Shown here in pieces: positions 52,682 to 61,875 of a stretch of 64,000 nucleotides of DNA (within the stretch, counting starts at the first letter, position 1; every line of letters starts with the position of its first letter). The DNA lies in NCBI RefSeq assembly GCF_001280515.1, contig NZ_LBIQ01000030.1:496001-560000 (forward strand), in the 5' to 3' direction. Under the pieces are notes generated by a model. That model saw nothing but the letters and a program-made list of their open reading frames with translations. It did no database searches and was not told where the DNA came from. Source of the stretch: Mangrovimonas sp. ST2L15. Its GTDB lineage: Bacteria; Bacteroidota; Bacteroidia; Flavobacteriales; Flavobacteriaceae. The position numbers and the translations under genes were made by a program.

Positions 52682-54580
52682 ATGAGTGACGCTATAAAAC
52701 ACGAATGCGGGATTGCACAACTTAGGCTTTTAAAGCCACTTGAATTCTATAAAGAGAAATACGGAAGTGCTTTTTATGGAGTAAATAAGATGTACTTAAT
52801 GATGGAGAAGCAGCACAACCGAGGTCAAGATGGTGCTGGTTTTGCAAGTATTAAGTTAGATACCAAACCTGGTGAAAGATATATCAGTCGCGTTAGGTCT
52901 ATTGCGCAACAGCCCATTCAAGATATTTTTGATCAAATTAACCAAAGGATCAATAAGGAGCTGACAGAACATCCTGAATATGCTGATAATGTAGAGCTTC
53001 AAAAAAAGCACATTCCATATGTAGGAGAAGTGTATTTGGGTCACGTTCGCTATGGTACGTTTGGTAAAAATAGCGTGGAGAGTGTACACCCATTTTTAAG
53101 ACAAAACAATTGGATGCATAGAAATTTAATTGTTGCTGGTAACTTCAATATGACCAATGTAAATGAGTTGTTTGATAATTTGATTCGTTTGGGTCAACAT
53201 CCTAAGGAAAAGGCAGATACCATAACCATTATGGAGAAAATAGGTCATTTTCTTGATGATGCAGTTGCTAAGCTTTACAAAAAGTTAAAAAAAGAAGGTT
53301 ACAGTAAAAATGAATGTTCGCCATTGATTGCAGAACGTTTAAATGTTGCCAAAATCTTGCGAAAAGCTGCCAAAAACTGGGATGGTGGTTACGCCATGGC
53401 TGGGTTGTTGGGTCATGGAGATTCATTTGTTTTGAGAGATCCAGCGGGAATTAGACCAACCTATTACTATAAGGATGATGAAATTGTCATTGTAGCTTCA
53501 GAAAGACCTGTTATTCAAACGGTATTTAATGTGAACTATGACGATGTTAAGGAATTAGAGCCAGGGCATGCGATTATAACTAAAACTACAGGAGAGGTTT
53601 CGATTAAAAAGATTTTGGAGCCACTACCAAGAAAAGCATGTTCCTTTGAACGTATCTATTTCTCTCGTGGAAGTGATGCCGAAATTTATCAAGAGAGAAA
53701 AACTTTAGGTAAAAAGTTAATTCCTAAAGTGCTGAAAGCTGTAAATCACGATACGGATAACACCGTGTTTTCATATATTCCAAATACAGCAGAAACATCC
53801 TTTTTTGGGATGATAGAATCTGTTGATCAGTATTTGAGTGAGCGAAAAACAAAGGCTATTATTGCTGGAGATGGAAAATTAACAGAGCAGGAAGTAATAG
53901 ATATTTTATCTCAAAAACCGAGAATTGAAAAAATTGCTATTAAGGATGTGAAGTTAAGAACTTTTATTACAGAAGATAGTAGTCGTGATGATTTGGTGGC
54001 ACACGTTTATGATGTTACCTATGGTGTTGTCAAGAAGGATGATAATCTGGTTATTATTGATGATAGTATTGTTAGGGGAACTACCTTGAAAAAGAGTATC
54101 ATTAAAATGTTGGATCGATTGAACCCGAAAAAAATAGTGGTAGTTTCATCTGCTCCACAAATCAGGTATCCAGATTGTTATGGTATTGATATGGCTAGAC
54201 TTGAAGATTTAATTGCCTTTAGAGCTATGTTGGAATTATTGAAGGAAAACGATAAATATCATATGGTGGAGGAAGTTTATCGCAAGTGTTTAGCGCAAGT
54301 AGAGCTTGAAGATAAGGATGTTAGAAACTTTGTAAAAGACTTATATAGCCAATTTACTGCAGAGCAAATTTCAGATAAAATATCTGAGCTTATTTCTGAT
54401 GAAACTGTAAATGCGGAGGTTGAAACTATTTTCCAATCGATAGAAGATTTGCATGAAGCATGTCCTAAAAATTTGGGAGATTGGTATTTTACTGGGAATT
54501 ATCCAACACCAGGTGGAAATCGCGTGGTGAATAGAGCTTTTATTAATTTCTTTGAAGGAAATAGGGAGAGAGCATATTAA
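52682..54580 (+). CDS. purF: amidophosphoribosyltransferase, long Bacteroidota form
   Basis: 632 residues, longer than the ~500-residue E. coli enzyme. The N-terminal nucleophile hydrolase domain has HECGIAQLRL, where the Cys (residue 9) would become the N-terminus after removal of a short propeptide, and EKQHNRGQDGAGFAS. GHVRYGTFG and RDPAGIRPTYYY are glutaminase-domain motifs. The phosphoribosyltransferase domain has VIIDDSIVRGTTLKKSII (PRPP loop) and VVSSAPQIRYPDCYGIDM. The C-terminal ~100 residues are an extra acidic helical region. It makes phosphoribosylamine, the first step of purine synthesis. Confidence 0.95.
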   Translation: MSDAIKHECGIAQLRLLKPLEFYKEKYGSAFYGVNKMYLMMEKQHNRGQDGAGFASIKLDTKPGERYISRVRSIAQQPIQDIFDQINQRINKELTEHPEYADNVELQKKHIPYVGEVYLGHVRYGTFGKNSVESVHPFLRQNNWMHRNLIVAGNFNMTNVNELFDNLIRLGQHPKEKADTITIMEKIGHFLDDAVAKLYKKLKKEGYSKNECSPLIAERLNVAKILRKAAKNWDGGYAMAGLLGHGDSFVLRDPAGIRPTYYYKDDEIVIVASERPVIQTVFNVNYDDVKELEPGHAIITKTTGEVSIKKILEPLPRKACSFERIYFSRGSDAEIYQERKTLGKKLIPKVLKAVNHDTDNTVFSYIPNTAETSFFGMIESVDQYLSERKTKAIIAGDGKLTEQEVIDILSQKPRIEKIAIKDVKLRTFITEDSSRDDLVAHVYDVTYGVVKKDDNLVIIDDSIVRGTTLKKSIIKMLDRLNPKKIVVVSSAPQIRYPDCYGIDMARLEDLIAFRAMLELLKENDKYHMVEEVYRKCLAQVELEDKDVRNFVKDLYSQFTAEQISDKISELISDETVNAEVETIFQSIEDLHEACPKNLGDWYFTGNYPTPGGNRVVNRAFINFFEGNRERAY

Positions 54581-54692
54581 CCATAAAATTTGATATATAC
54601 GGTTCGTCCTATAAATCAGTCTTTTAATCTAATATATGTGCATTTCGTCTATTATTTATTTCGAAATGAGAAAATCCATCTAATTTAGTAAG

Positions 54693-54765
54693 ACCATAAC
54701 ATAAGTAGGTTAAGTTCATGGTAGATTTGGGGCAAAAAAAGGTGAACACTTGTTCGCCTTTTTTT
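54693..54765 (+). ncRNA. tandem putative small RNA, copy 1
   Basis: First of three near-identical elements. It begins ACCATAAC, contains ATAAGTAGGTTAAGTT and TAGATTTGGGGC, and ends in a terminator hairpin (GGTGAAC 54741-54747 with GTTCGCC 54752-54758) plus a T-run. In the 5' hairpin, ACCAT pairs with ATGGT; one extra pair found in the other copies is lost here. A TAATTTAG element sits just upstream in place of the -7 box. No conserved ORF: the ATGGTAGAT frame diverges between copies. Confidence 0.6.
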
Positions 54766-54891
54766 ATGCCCTTTCTTATTTCAAGTCCTTCAAAAACCCA
54801 ATTTTATCCTTTTTTAATGCTTCTTGTCTAATTTTTAGGCTGTTGGACTATTTTATTTTATGATTTCATTGCTTTCGAAGTTCTTTGAACT

Positions 54892-54962
54892 ACCATAACA
54901 TAAGTAGGTTAAGTTTATGGTAGATTTGGGGCAAAAAGGTGAGCACTTGTGTTCACCTTTTT
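54892..54962 (+). ncRNA. tandem putative small RNA, copy 2
   Basis: Second copy, 199 bases after the first. 5' hairpin: ACCATAA (54892-54898) with TTATGGT (54915-54921). Terminator hairpin: GGTGAGCA (54938-54945) with TGTTCACC (54950-54957), then T residues. Relative to the other copies, two stem bases differ, yet both positions still pair (U-A instead of U-G; G-U instead of A-U), which supports a functional RNA structure. Confidence 0.62.
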
Positions 54963-55080
54963 ATTTTATATAATTTGTTGCAAGTCAATCTTTTTTAATC
55001 TGTATTTCCTGATTTTCTAACTTTTAACAGATTTTAAAACCGTTTATCTATTTTCTATTATCATTTGATTTCTTTCCTTT

Positions 55081-55088
55081 TATATTTG
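55081..55088 (+). promoter_or_regulatory. -7 promoter element of small-RNA copy 3
   Basis: TATATTTG, an exact TAnnTTTG match, ends 4 bases before the conserved element, so transcription would begin at about its first bases. The equivalent positions of copies 1 and 2 are weaker (TAATTTAG, GTTCTTTG). Confidence 0.5.
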
Positions 55089-55092
55089 AACC

Positions 55093-55165
55093 ACCATAAC
55101 ATAAGTAGGTTAAGTTTATGGTAGATTTGGGGCAAAAAAGGTGAACACTTGTGTTCGCCTTTTTT
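55093..55165 (+). ncRNA. tandem putative small RNA, copy 3
   Basis: Third copy, 201 bases after the second. 5' hairpin: ACCATAA (55093-55099) with TTATGGT (55116-55122). Terminator hairpin: GGTGAACA (55140-55147), loop CTTG, TGTTCGCC (55152-55159), then T-run to 55165. It has the best promoter of the three. The ~125 bases between copies are T-rich and not conserved. Confidence 0.62.
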
Positions 55166-55180
55166 ATTTTCTAGAAATAA

Positions 55181-55210
55181 AAAAAGCAGTCCATTTGGAC
55201 TGCTTTTTTT
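55181..55210. terminator. bidirectional terminator of the superoxide dismutase gene
   Basis: AAAAAGCAGTCC (55181-55192), loop ATTT, GGACTGCTTTTT (55197-55208). A and T runs on both sides allow use in either direction; it follows the stop of the minus-strand gene and backs up small-RNA copy 3. Confidence 0.88.
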
Positions 55211-55233
55211 ATCATGTGAGTTATGCTTAGAAA

Positions 55234-55842
55234 TTATTTTGCTTCAGCATAGCGTCTTTCAACTTCATTCCAATTAATTACCTTGAAAAAAGCTTCAATG
55301 TAATCTGGTCTTCTGTTTTGGTAATTTAAGTAATAGGCGTGTTCCCAAACATCAAGACCTAAAATTGGAGTTCCAGTACAACCAACACCTGGCATTAAAG
55401 GATTATCTTGATTTGGTGTAGAGCAAACTTCAACTTTTCCTCCCTCATGAACACATAACCAAGCCCATCCAGACCCAAATTGTCCTGCCGCTGCTTTACT
55501 AAAGGCATCCTTGAAAACTTCAAAAGACCCAAATTCAGCTTCAATAGCATCTTTAAGTTCTCCTGATAAACGACCTTTATCTTCAGGGTTCATAACTTCC
55601 CAGAAAAGACTGTGGTTATAAAAACCACCACCGTTATTTCTAACAGCTTTGTTGTCCATATCCAAATTGATAAGGATGTTTTCGATGGTTTTTCCTTCTA
55701 AATCTGTTCCTTGAATTGCATCATTTAATTTACTTGTATAACCTTGATGGTGTTTTGTATGATGAATTTCCATGGTACGAGCATCGATATGTGGTTCCAA
55801 TGCATCATACGCATATTTTAGTTTCGGTAATTCGAAAGCCAT
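55234..55842 (-). CDS. superoxide dismutase, Mn-type signature
   Basis: 202 residues, no signal peptide, so cytosolic. [33 protein letters not shown] opens the family with the first metal His; NHSLFWEVM carries the second, and [19 protein letters not shown] the Asp and third His. The second-shell Gln lies in [11 protein letters not shown], and [13 protein letters not shown] has the Gly pattern; both favour Mn (or cambialistic) rather than strict Fe use. It dismutates superoxide. Confidence 0.96.
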   Translation of the reverse strand: MAFELPKLKYAYDALEPHIDARTMEIHHTKHHQGYTSKLNDAIQGTDLEGKTIENILINLDMDNKAVRNNGGGFYNHSLFWEVMNPEDKGRLSGELKDAIEAEFGSFEVFKDAFSKAAAGQFGSGWAWLCVHEGGKVEVCSTPNQDNPLMPGVGCTGTPILGLDVWEHAYYLNYQNRRPDYIEAFFKVINWNEVERRYAEAK

Positions 55843-55877
55843 AATATATTGTTTTAAAGTTTATAAAAAATTTCCCT

Positions 55878-55885
55878 CAAATTTA
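55878..55885 (-). promoter_or_regulatory. -7 promoter element of the superoxide dismutase gene
   Basis: On the minus strand this reads TAAATTTG, an exact TAnnTTTG match 35 bases before the start codon at 55842. Confidence 0.5.
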
Positions 55886-55964
55886 CGGATAAATGCGTTC
55901 AATTAAAAATAATATATCCTTATGAAATCATTGATACTTCTTATCTTGTGTTAAATTTTTATTA

Positions 55965-58900
55965 ATGACGTCAAGCTCTCCTTTTCTGATTTACAGTGCT
56001 TCTGCAGGAAGTGGCAAAACTTATACTCTAGTTAAAGAATATCTCAAAGTGCTTTTGAAGCGTGATAATCTAGATCACTTCAAGCATATTCTAGCTATCA
56101 CTTTTACAAATAAGGCTGCTGGAGAGATGAAATCGAGAATATTGGAAAAATTAAAGGTTTTTTCAAATTCGGTGGTTGATGGTCAATTAGATTCCATGTT
56201 GCTCGATATATCTAATGAGATTGATCTGGATCAAGTCTTAATTCAAGAGAAGTCGGCACAACTTTTAAAATATATAGTTTACAATTACTCGGCTTTCAAT
56301 GTTTCTACTATTGATGGGTTTACCCATAAATTAATAAGAACCTTTTCTCATGACCTAAAGGTTCCTATGGATTTTGAAGTGGAAATGGATGTTGACCAAT
56401 TGTTGGGAGAGGCCGTGGATGCATTAATTGCTAAGGCTGGAATTGATAAGAGCCTTACTCCTGTTTTAGTGGATTTTGCTATTGAAAAGGCAGATGAGGA
56501 TAAAAGCTGGAATATAGCTTATGACCTGAATAAAATAGCTAAATTACTTCTCGGAGAATCAGATTTAGAACATGTTGAAAAACTTAAAGGTAAAAATCCT
56601 GAAGACTTTAAAATCCTAAAACAGTTTTTAAAGGAGAAAATTGAAAGGACAAAGGAGGAACTCATTGGGTTGGCAAATAAAACCCTTGAATTCATTGCGT
56701 CCTGTGGCTTGGAACCAAGTCACTTTTATAGCAGTTACTACCCTAAACTGCTGGAAAAGGTTTCGGAGGGAAATTTTGAGGTCAATTTTGAAGTCCAATG
56801 GATCAATAAGTTTTTGATCGGAGAGCAGTTGTATACTGCAAAGCAAGCACCTGAAATTTGTTCTATAATTGACAGCATTCATTCAGAATTGGCTAGAGTC
56901 TTAATGCAGATAAAGCAGCTTATATTTCAACTGGAGTTTTATCGTGTTTTTTATAAAAATATTACACCACTTTCTGTGCTTCATGCCATCAACAATGAAT
57001 TGAAATTGCTGAAGGAAGATCAAAATAAACTGTTGATTTCAGAATTTAATAATTTAATTAGTAAAGAGATTAAGGATCAGCCTACGCCATTTATTTATGA
57101 ACGGTTGGGAGAAAAATTCAGTCATTTTTTTATTGATGAGTTTCAAGACACATCTGTGAAACAATGGGATAATTTACAACCATTATTAAGCAATCCATTA
57201 GATAATAGAATTGGGTCAGTACTGTTGGTTGGTGATGCCAAACAGGCTATTTACAGATGGCGTGGTGGAAAAGCAGAGCAATTTCTTGATCTGGCCAATT
57301 CAGAAAGAGACTCTCCATTTCAAGCTGAAAAAAATATTGCTAATCTTCCGGCCAATTTTAGGAGTCATCAAACCATAGTAGAATTTAATAATGGGTTATT
57401 CGATTTCCTAGCAAAAGGTTTTTTTGATCATTCAGATTATTCAAACCTTTATACTTCAGCAAAACAAGAGGTAAAGTCGCTTGATCAAGGATTTGTATCA
57501 TTGGAATTTTTGGAACTTCAAGACGAGGACAGCAGAGAGGAGGCTTATTGCATCAAAACACTAGATATAATTTTGGCTAACCAAAAAAAGGGATTTGAGT
57601 TTGGTGAGATCTGTGTTCTTGTAAGGAAGAATAAAGAAGGGATAGCCATTGCAGATTATTTGAATGATCAAGGCATTCCTGTTATATCTTCTGAGTCTTT
57701 GTTGCTTATTAACTCTCCGGAAGTTTCATTTGTTATTGATTTTTTAACCTGGATGGTGCAACAAGACAATAAAGAAGCTCAGGTAGATTGGTTATATTAT
57801 CTGTCTCAGCAAATACAACCTGATGCTCCCCATCAATTCATTCAAAAATTTATTAATGAAAGTGCTGAAGACCTATTTGAAAAACTTCAAGCATTAGGTT
57901 TTGATTTGGATTATAGTACCGTGATGGAATGGCCACTTTTTGAAATGACTGAAGATATCATTCGGTGTTTCAAGCTGAATAGGACATCTAATGCATATTT
58001 GCAGTATTTTCTGGATGTTGTTTTTGAATTTTCAGAAAGCAAGAGCTCTGACTTGCCTTCATTTTTGGAATATTTTGAAGAGAAAAAGGATAAGCTAAGT
58101 ATCGTGACACCGGTAGATCAAAATGCAGTTCAAATCATGACGATTCATAAATCTAAAGGCTTGGAATTTCCTGTTGTGATTTTCCCATTTGCCGATTTAG
58201 AAATCTACCGAGAGCAAGATCCTAAGGAGTGGTATCCTTTAGATACGAATACATTCTTTGGGTTCGAGGAGGGGCTTCTCAGTTTTAATACGAGTATGAA
58301 GGAATTTGGTGATGTAGGGGAAGCAATTTATACACGACATCGCGCAGAGCAACAATTGGACAATATTAATTTGTTATATGTTGCTTTAACCAGAGCTGAA
58401 GAACAGTTATATGTCATATCAAAGCAAACAAAGGTTAAAAGCATGGTTGATGATTTGAAATCCTATGCAGACATCTTTGTTAAATATTTAGAACACCTCA
58501 ACGAGTGGGGTGAGGGGAAGTTAGTTTATACATTTGGTACTTCAGAAAGGATTGTAAAAAGTAAGTCTGAATTACCAAAGAAAGTGAAAGCGTTAGAATT
58601 TATTTCAGTTTCAAGAAAGGACCACCAATTGGAAATTTCAACCAAATCAGGAATGCTTTGGGATTCTAATCAGGAGAAAGCACTAGAGAAAGGTAATTTG
58701 GTTCATAAGTTACTTGCTAATATAAGAACCATTGATGATTTAGATTTTGTATTTGCTGAATTCAATGAAATGGTTTTGAGCGATTTTGAAAAGGAAGAAT
58801 TGCTGACCCAATTGCGCAAAATTATTTTCCATCCCCAGCTTCAAAAATACTTTGAAGGAGAATCTATAAAAATCAATGAACGGGATATCCTTTCTACCTC

Positions 58901-59102
58901 AGGAGCTATTTATAGACCCGACAGGTTGGTTATTGACGGTCAAAGAAATGCCACTATTATTGACTATAAAACAGGTAAGGCCCTGAAAAAACATGACCAA
59001 CAATTACTAAGCTATGAAAAGGCGTTGGGTGAGATGGGAATAAAAACCGTAAAGAAAATACTTGTTTACATAAATGAAGAATTTGAAATAAAAGAGTTTT
59101 AA
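55965..59102 (+). CDS. AddA/RecB-like UvrD-family helicase-nuclease
   Basis: 1045 residues. SASAGSGKT (Walker A, residues 11-19), ITFTNKAAGEMKSRI, FIDEFQDTSVKQW (Walker B), LLVGDAKQAIYRWRGG, QIMTIHKSKGLEFPVVIFPF and LLYVALTRAEEQLYVI form the superfamily-1A helicase series. The C-terminal ~150 residues contain YRPDRLVIDGQRNATIIDYKTGK, the Asp/Asp-x-Lys pattern of a RecB-type PD-(D/E)xK nuclease. Together these match AddA. It should unwind and trim DNA ends for recombination repair with an AddB partner, whose likely gene starts at 61876. Confidence 0.92.
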   Translation: MTSSSPFLIYSASAGSGKTYTLVKEYLKVLLKRDNLDHFKHILAITFTNKAAGEMKSRILEKLKVFSNSVVDGQLDSMLLDISNEIDLDQVLIQEKSAQLLKYIVYNYSAFNVSTIDGFTHKLIRTFSHDLKVPMDFEVEMDVDQLLGEAVDALIAKAGIDKSLTPVLVDFAIEKADEDKSWNIAYDLNKIAKLLLGESDLEHVEKLKGKNPEDFKILKQFLKEKIERTKEELIGLANKTLEFIASCGLEPSHFYSSYYPKLLEKVSEGNFEVNFEVQWINKFLIGEQLYTAKQAPEICSIIDSIHSELARVLMQIKQLIFQLEFYRVFYKNITPLSVLHAINNELKLLKEDQNKLLISEFNNLISKEIKDQPTPFIYERLGEKFSHFFIDEFQDTSVKQWDNLQPLLSNPLDNRIGSVLLVGDAKQAIYRWRGGKAEQFLDLANSERDSPFQAEKNIANLPANFRSHQTIVEFNNGLFDFLAKGFFDHSDYSNLYTSAKQEVKSLDQGFVSLEFLELQDEDSREEAYCIKTLDIILANQKKGFEFGEICVLVRKNKEGIAIADYLNDQGIPVISSESLLLINSPEVSFVIDFLTWMVQQDNKEAQVDWLYYLSQQIQPDAPHQFIQKFINESAEDLFEKLQALGFDLDYSTVMEWPLFEMTEDIIRCFKLNRTSNAYLQYFLDVVFEFSESKSSDLPSFLEYFEEKKDKLSIVTPVDQNAVQIMTIHKSKGLEFPVVIFPFADLEIYREQDPKEWYPLDTNTFFGFEEGLLSFNTSMKEFGDVGEAIYTRHRAEQQLDNINLLYVALTRAEEQLYVISKQTKVKSMVDDLKSYADIFVKYLEHLNEWGEGKLVYTFGTSERIVKSKSELPKKVKALEFISVSRKDHQLEISTKSGMLWDSNQEKALEKGNLVHKLLANIRTIDDLDFVFAEFNEMVLSDFEKEELLTQLRKIIFHPQLQKYFEGESIKINERDILSTSGAIYRPDRLVIDGQRNATIIDYKTGKALKKHDQQLLSYEKALGEMGIKTVKKILVYINEEFEIKEF

Positions 59103-59132
59103 CTTTACAACCAAATCAATCTAATTTAAATC

Positions 59133-60326
59133 ATGTACGGAAAGATTAAGGAATATTTACAGCAAGAATTGCAAACAATTAAGGACAATGGCCTTTTTAA
59201 AGAAGAGCGCATTATTACCTCGGCTCAAGGGGCTGAAATTATCTTGAATACGGGCGAAAAGGTTTTAAATTTTTGTGCAAATAATTATTTGGGACTTTCC
59301 AATCATCCTGATGTGGTTCAAGCGGCTAAGGACGTTATGGATACACATGGATTTGGAATGTCATCTGTTAGGTTCATATGTGGTACCCAAGATATTCATA
59401 AGGAATTAGAATCGAAAATTGCCTCTTTCTACGGTACAGAGGACACTATTTTATATGCTGCAGCTTTTGATGCCAATGGAGGTGTTTTTGAACCATTATT
59501 AGGTCCAGAAGATGCGATTATTTCAGATTCTCTAAATCATGCGTCCATCATTGATGGGGTTCGGTTATGTAAAGCCGCAAGATATCGTTATGAAAATAGT
59601 AATATGGAAGATTTGGAAAGCCAGTTGCAAGCAGCTAATGAAAATGGTGCTCGGTTTAAAATCATAGTGACTGATGGTGTGTTTTCCATGGACGGATTGG
59701 TTGCGCCCTTAGATCAGATTTGTGATTTGGCTGATAAGTATGATGCCATGGTAATGATAGATGAATGTCACGCTGCTGGGTTTATTGGAAAAACTGGAAG
59801 AGGAACCTTAGAGGAAAAGGGCGTCTTAGATCGCATTGATATTATTACGGGGACCCTTGGTAAAGCCTTAGGTGGTGCTATGGGGGGATATACCACAGGT
59901 AAAAAGGAAATTATTGAAATGTTACGTCAACGATCAAGGCCTTATCTTTTTTCAAACTCTTTGGCACCGGCTATTGTAGGTGCTTCTATTGAGGTGTTTG
60001 ATATGTTGGAAAATGATACAGCCCTAAGGGACAAGTTGGAGTGGAATACAAATTACTTCAAAGAAGGAATGAAAAAAGCTGGATTTGATGTCATAGACGG
60101 GGATTCTGCTATTGTGCCTATTATGCTATATGATGCCAAGCTATCTCAAACTATGGCTAATTTATTATTAGAAGAAGGAATTTATGTTATTGGGTTCTTC
60201 TTTCCCGTAGTGCCAAGGGATAAAGCAAGAATTCGAGTACAACTTTCAGCAGGCCATGAAAAGGCTCATTTAGACAAGGCTATAGCCGCTTTTGTGAAAG
60301 TTGGAAAAACGCTTGAAATTATATAA
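59133..60326 (+). CDS. kbl: glycine C-acetyltransferase (2-amino-3-ketobutyrate CoA ligase)
   Basis: 397 residues. [64 protein letters not shown] and [17 protein letters not shown] are standard for the alpha-oxoamine synthase family. The PLP Lys is in [17 protein letters not shown]. It converts 2-amino-3-ketobutyrate and CoA to glycine and acetyl-CoA in threonine breakdown. No threonine dehydrogenase is adjacent. It starts 30 bases after the AddA-like gene. Confidence 0.96.
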   Translation: MYGKIKEYLQQELQTIKDNGLFKEERIITSAQGAEIILNTGEKVLNFCANNYLGLSNHPDVVQAAKDVMDTHGFGMSSVRFICGTQDIHKELESKIASFYGTEDTILYAAAFDANGGVFEPLLGPEDAIISDSLNHASIIDGVRLCKAARYRYENSNMEDLESQLQAANENGARFKIIVTDGVFSMDGLVAPLDQICDLADKYDAMVMIDECHAAGFIGKTGRGTLEEKGVLDRIDIITGTLGKALGGAMGGYTTGKKEIIEMLRQRSRPYLFSNSLAPAIVGASIEVFDMLENDTALRDKLEWNTNYFKEGMKKAGFDVIDGDSAIVPIMLYDAKLSQTMANLLLEEGIYVIGFFFPVVPRDKARIRVQLSAGHEKAHLDKAIAAFVKVGKTLEII

Positions 60327-60376
60327 TCAAATTTAGACAAATGTGAGTATTCATGGGTTAATATTCAATATTTTTC

Positions 60377-60384
60377 TATATTTG
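60377..60384 (+). promoter_or_regulatory. -7 promoter element of the OmpA-family gene
   Basis: TATATTTG, an exact TAnnTTTG match, 68 bases before the ATG at 60453. This leaves an untranslated leader of about 60 bases, rich in A and T, as is common for abundant outer-membrane proteins. Confidence 0.5.
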
Positions 60385-60452
60385 TCTTTGTTAATAATAT
60401 TTAACAACTTACATTTGCTTACAATTAACACTTAAAAATTAAATTTTTGAAT

Positions 60453-61811
60453 ATGAAAAATCTTAGCAGATTACTGTTTGCAATGTTGCTAGTTTTGAGC
60501 TATAGCAGCATGAATGCACAAGATGAAAACAATCCATGGGCAATTGGTATTGGAGTGAACGCTGTTGACTTTTACCCAGTAGGTGAGGATGCTCCTCGTG
60601 GTGGTATGTTTGATGAGTATTTCAACGTAGGAGACCACTGGAATATTTTACCTTCACTATCAAGCTTATCCATTGCAAGATATATAGATGCTGGTTTCAG
60701 TGTTGGAGTAACTGGATCTATCAATAGAATAGACAAATGGGGAGATATGGAAGTAGACGATCTTTCTTACTATGGTGTTGATGGTACTATCAAGTACAGC
60801 TTCGGATCGCACATTGGATCTTCAGTTTTTGATCCTTACCTTGGTGTTGGTGGGGGTTACACTTGGGTAGATGAAATCGGTGCAGGAACTGTGAATGGAA
60901 CTTTAGGTTTCAACGTATGGTTTACTGAAAACATCGGTTTAACTGTTCAAAGTGCATACAAACATGCTTTCGAAGATTATTTAGATACACACTTCCAACA
61001 CACTGCTGGCATTACTTTCAAATTTGGAGGTAAAGATACTGACGGTGACGGAATCTATGACAAGGATGATGCTTGTCCAGAAGTACCAGGTTTACCAGAA
61101 TTCAATGGTTGTCCTGATACTGACGGTGACGGAATCGAAGATTCTAAAGATGACTGTCCAAACGAAGCTGGTACAGCTGAGTTCAACGGATGTCCTGATA
61201 CTGATGGTGACGGAATCGCTGATAAAGACGATGATTGTCCTTCTGTAGCTGGATTGAAATCTCTTAACGGATGTCCAGATTCTGACGGTGACGGTGTTGC
61301 TGATAAGGATGATGAGTGTCCAAACGAGGCAGGTCCTGCTGCAAATAAAGGATGTCCTTGGCCAGATACTGACGGTGATGGTGTTCCAGATAAAGATGAC
61401 TTATGTCCAGAGAAAGTAGGTACTGTAGCTAACAACGGTTGTCCAGAAGTAACTGAAGCAGTTCAAAAAGCATTGAATGCTTACGCTAAAACAATCTTGT
61501 TTGACACTGGTAAATCAACTATTAAAGCTCAGTCTGAAAAAGTATTAGGAGATATCATTGCAATCTTGAAAGAGTATCCAAACGCGAAATTCAACATTGA
61601 AGGTCACACTGATAGTGTTGGTAGCGAAAGCTCAAACCAAAAATTATCTCAAGAAAGAGCTAGTTCTGTAATGACTTACTTAATCGAAAACGGAGTAGCT
61701 TCAAGCAGATTAACTCACGAAGGATTTGGAGAGTCTAAACCAATTGACACTAACAAAACTAGAGCTGGTAGAGCAAACAACAGAAGAGTTGAAATCAACT
61801 TAGTGAAATAA
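60453..61811 (+). CDS. OmpA-family outer-membrane protein with thrombospondin type 3 repeats
   Basis: 452 residues from ATG 60453 ([23 protein letters not shown], signal peptide). A beta-barrel N-domain (~25-190, [23 protein letters not shown]-like end) leads to five calcium-binding TSP3 repeats of the form DTDGDGI.DKDD.CP (~190-330). The C-terminal OmpA peptidoglycan-binding domain has [29 protein letters not shown] and [11 protein letters not shown]. It tethers outer membrane to cell wall. The codon use is even and GC-richer than nearby genes, as for a highly expressed gene. A terminator follows. Confidence 0.95.
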   Translation: MKNLSRLLFAMLLVLSYSSMNAQDENNPWAIGIGVNAVDFYPVGEDAPRGGMFDEYFNVGDHWNILPSLSSLSIARYIDAGFSVGVTGSINRIDKWGDMEVDDLSYYGVDGTIKYSFGSHIGSSVFDPYLGVGGGYTWVDEIGAGTVNGTLGFNVWFTENIGLTVQSAYKHAFEDYLDTHFQHTAGITFKFGGKDTDGDGIYDKDDACPEVPGLPEFNGCPDTDGDGIEDSKDDCPNEAGTAEFNGCPDTDGDGIADKDDDCPSVAGLKSLNGCPDSDGDGVADKDDECPNEAGPAANKGCPWPDTDGDGVPDKDDLCPEKVGTVANNGCPEVTEAVQKALNAYAKTILFDTGKSTIKAQSEKVLGDIIAILKEYPNAKFNIEGHTDSVGSESSNQKLSQERASSVMTYLIENGVASSRLTHEGFGESKPIDTNKTRAGRANNRRVEINLVK

Positions 61812-61834
61812 GTAATATTCAATAAATTATTTGA

Positions 61835-61866
61835 AAAACGCCTCGAGAAATCGGGGCGTTTTTTAT
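61835..61866 (+). terminator. intrinsic terminator after the OmpA-family gene
   Basis: AAAACGCCTCG, loop AGAAAT, CGGGGCGTTTT with one G-T wobble in the stem, then a T-run. It ends just before the ATG of the next gene at 61876. Confidence 0.85.
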
Positions 61867-61875
61867 TTTTAGGAT

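Noticed and set aside
54719-55150. Short peptides MVDLGQ... encoded by each tandem element
   Set aside because: The frame changes after GQK in each copy because the A-run length differs, and no copy has a conserved stop; nucleotide structure, not protein, is conserved.
54693-55165. CRISPR array
   Set aside because: Only three ~73-bp repeats with ~125-bp spacers and internal terminator hairpins; far too long for CRISPR repeats and spacers, and no cas genes are present.
61024-61440. DNA tandem repeat / long minus-strand ORF over the OmpA gene
   Set aside because: The repeats are the coding of the calcium-binding TSP3 repeats on the plus strand; the serine/proline-rich minus-strand frame is a shadow.
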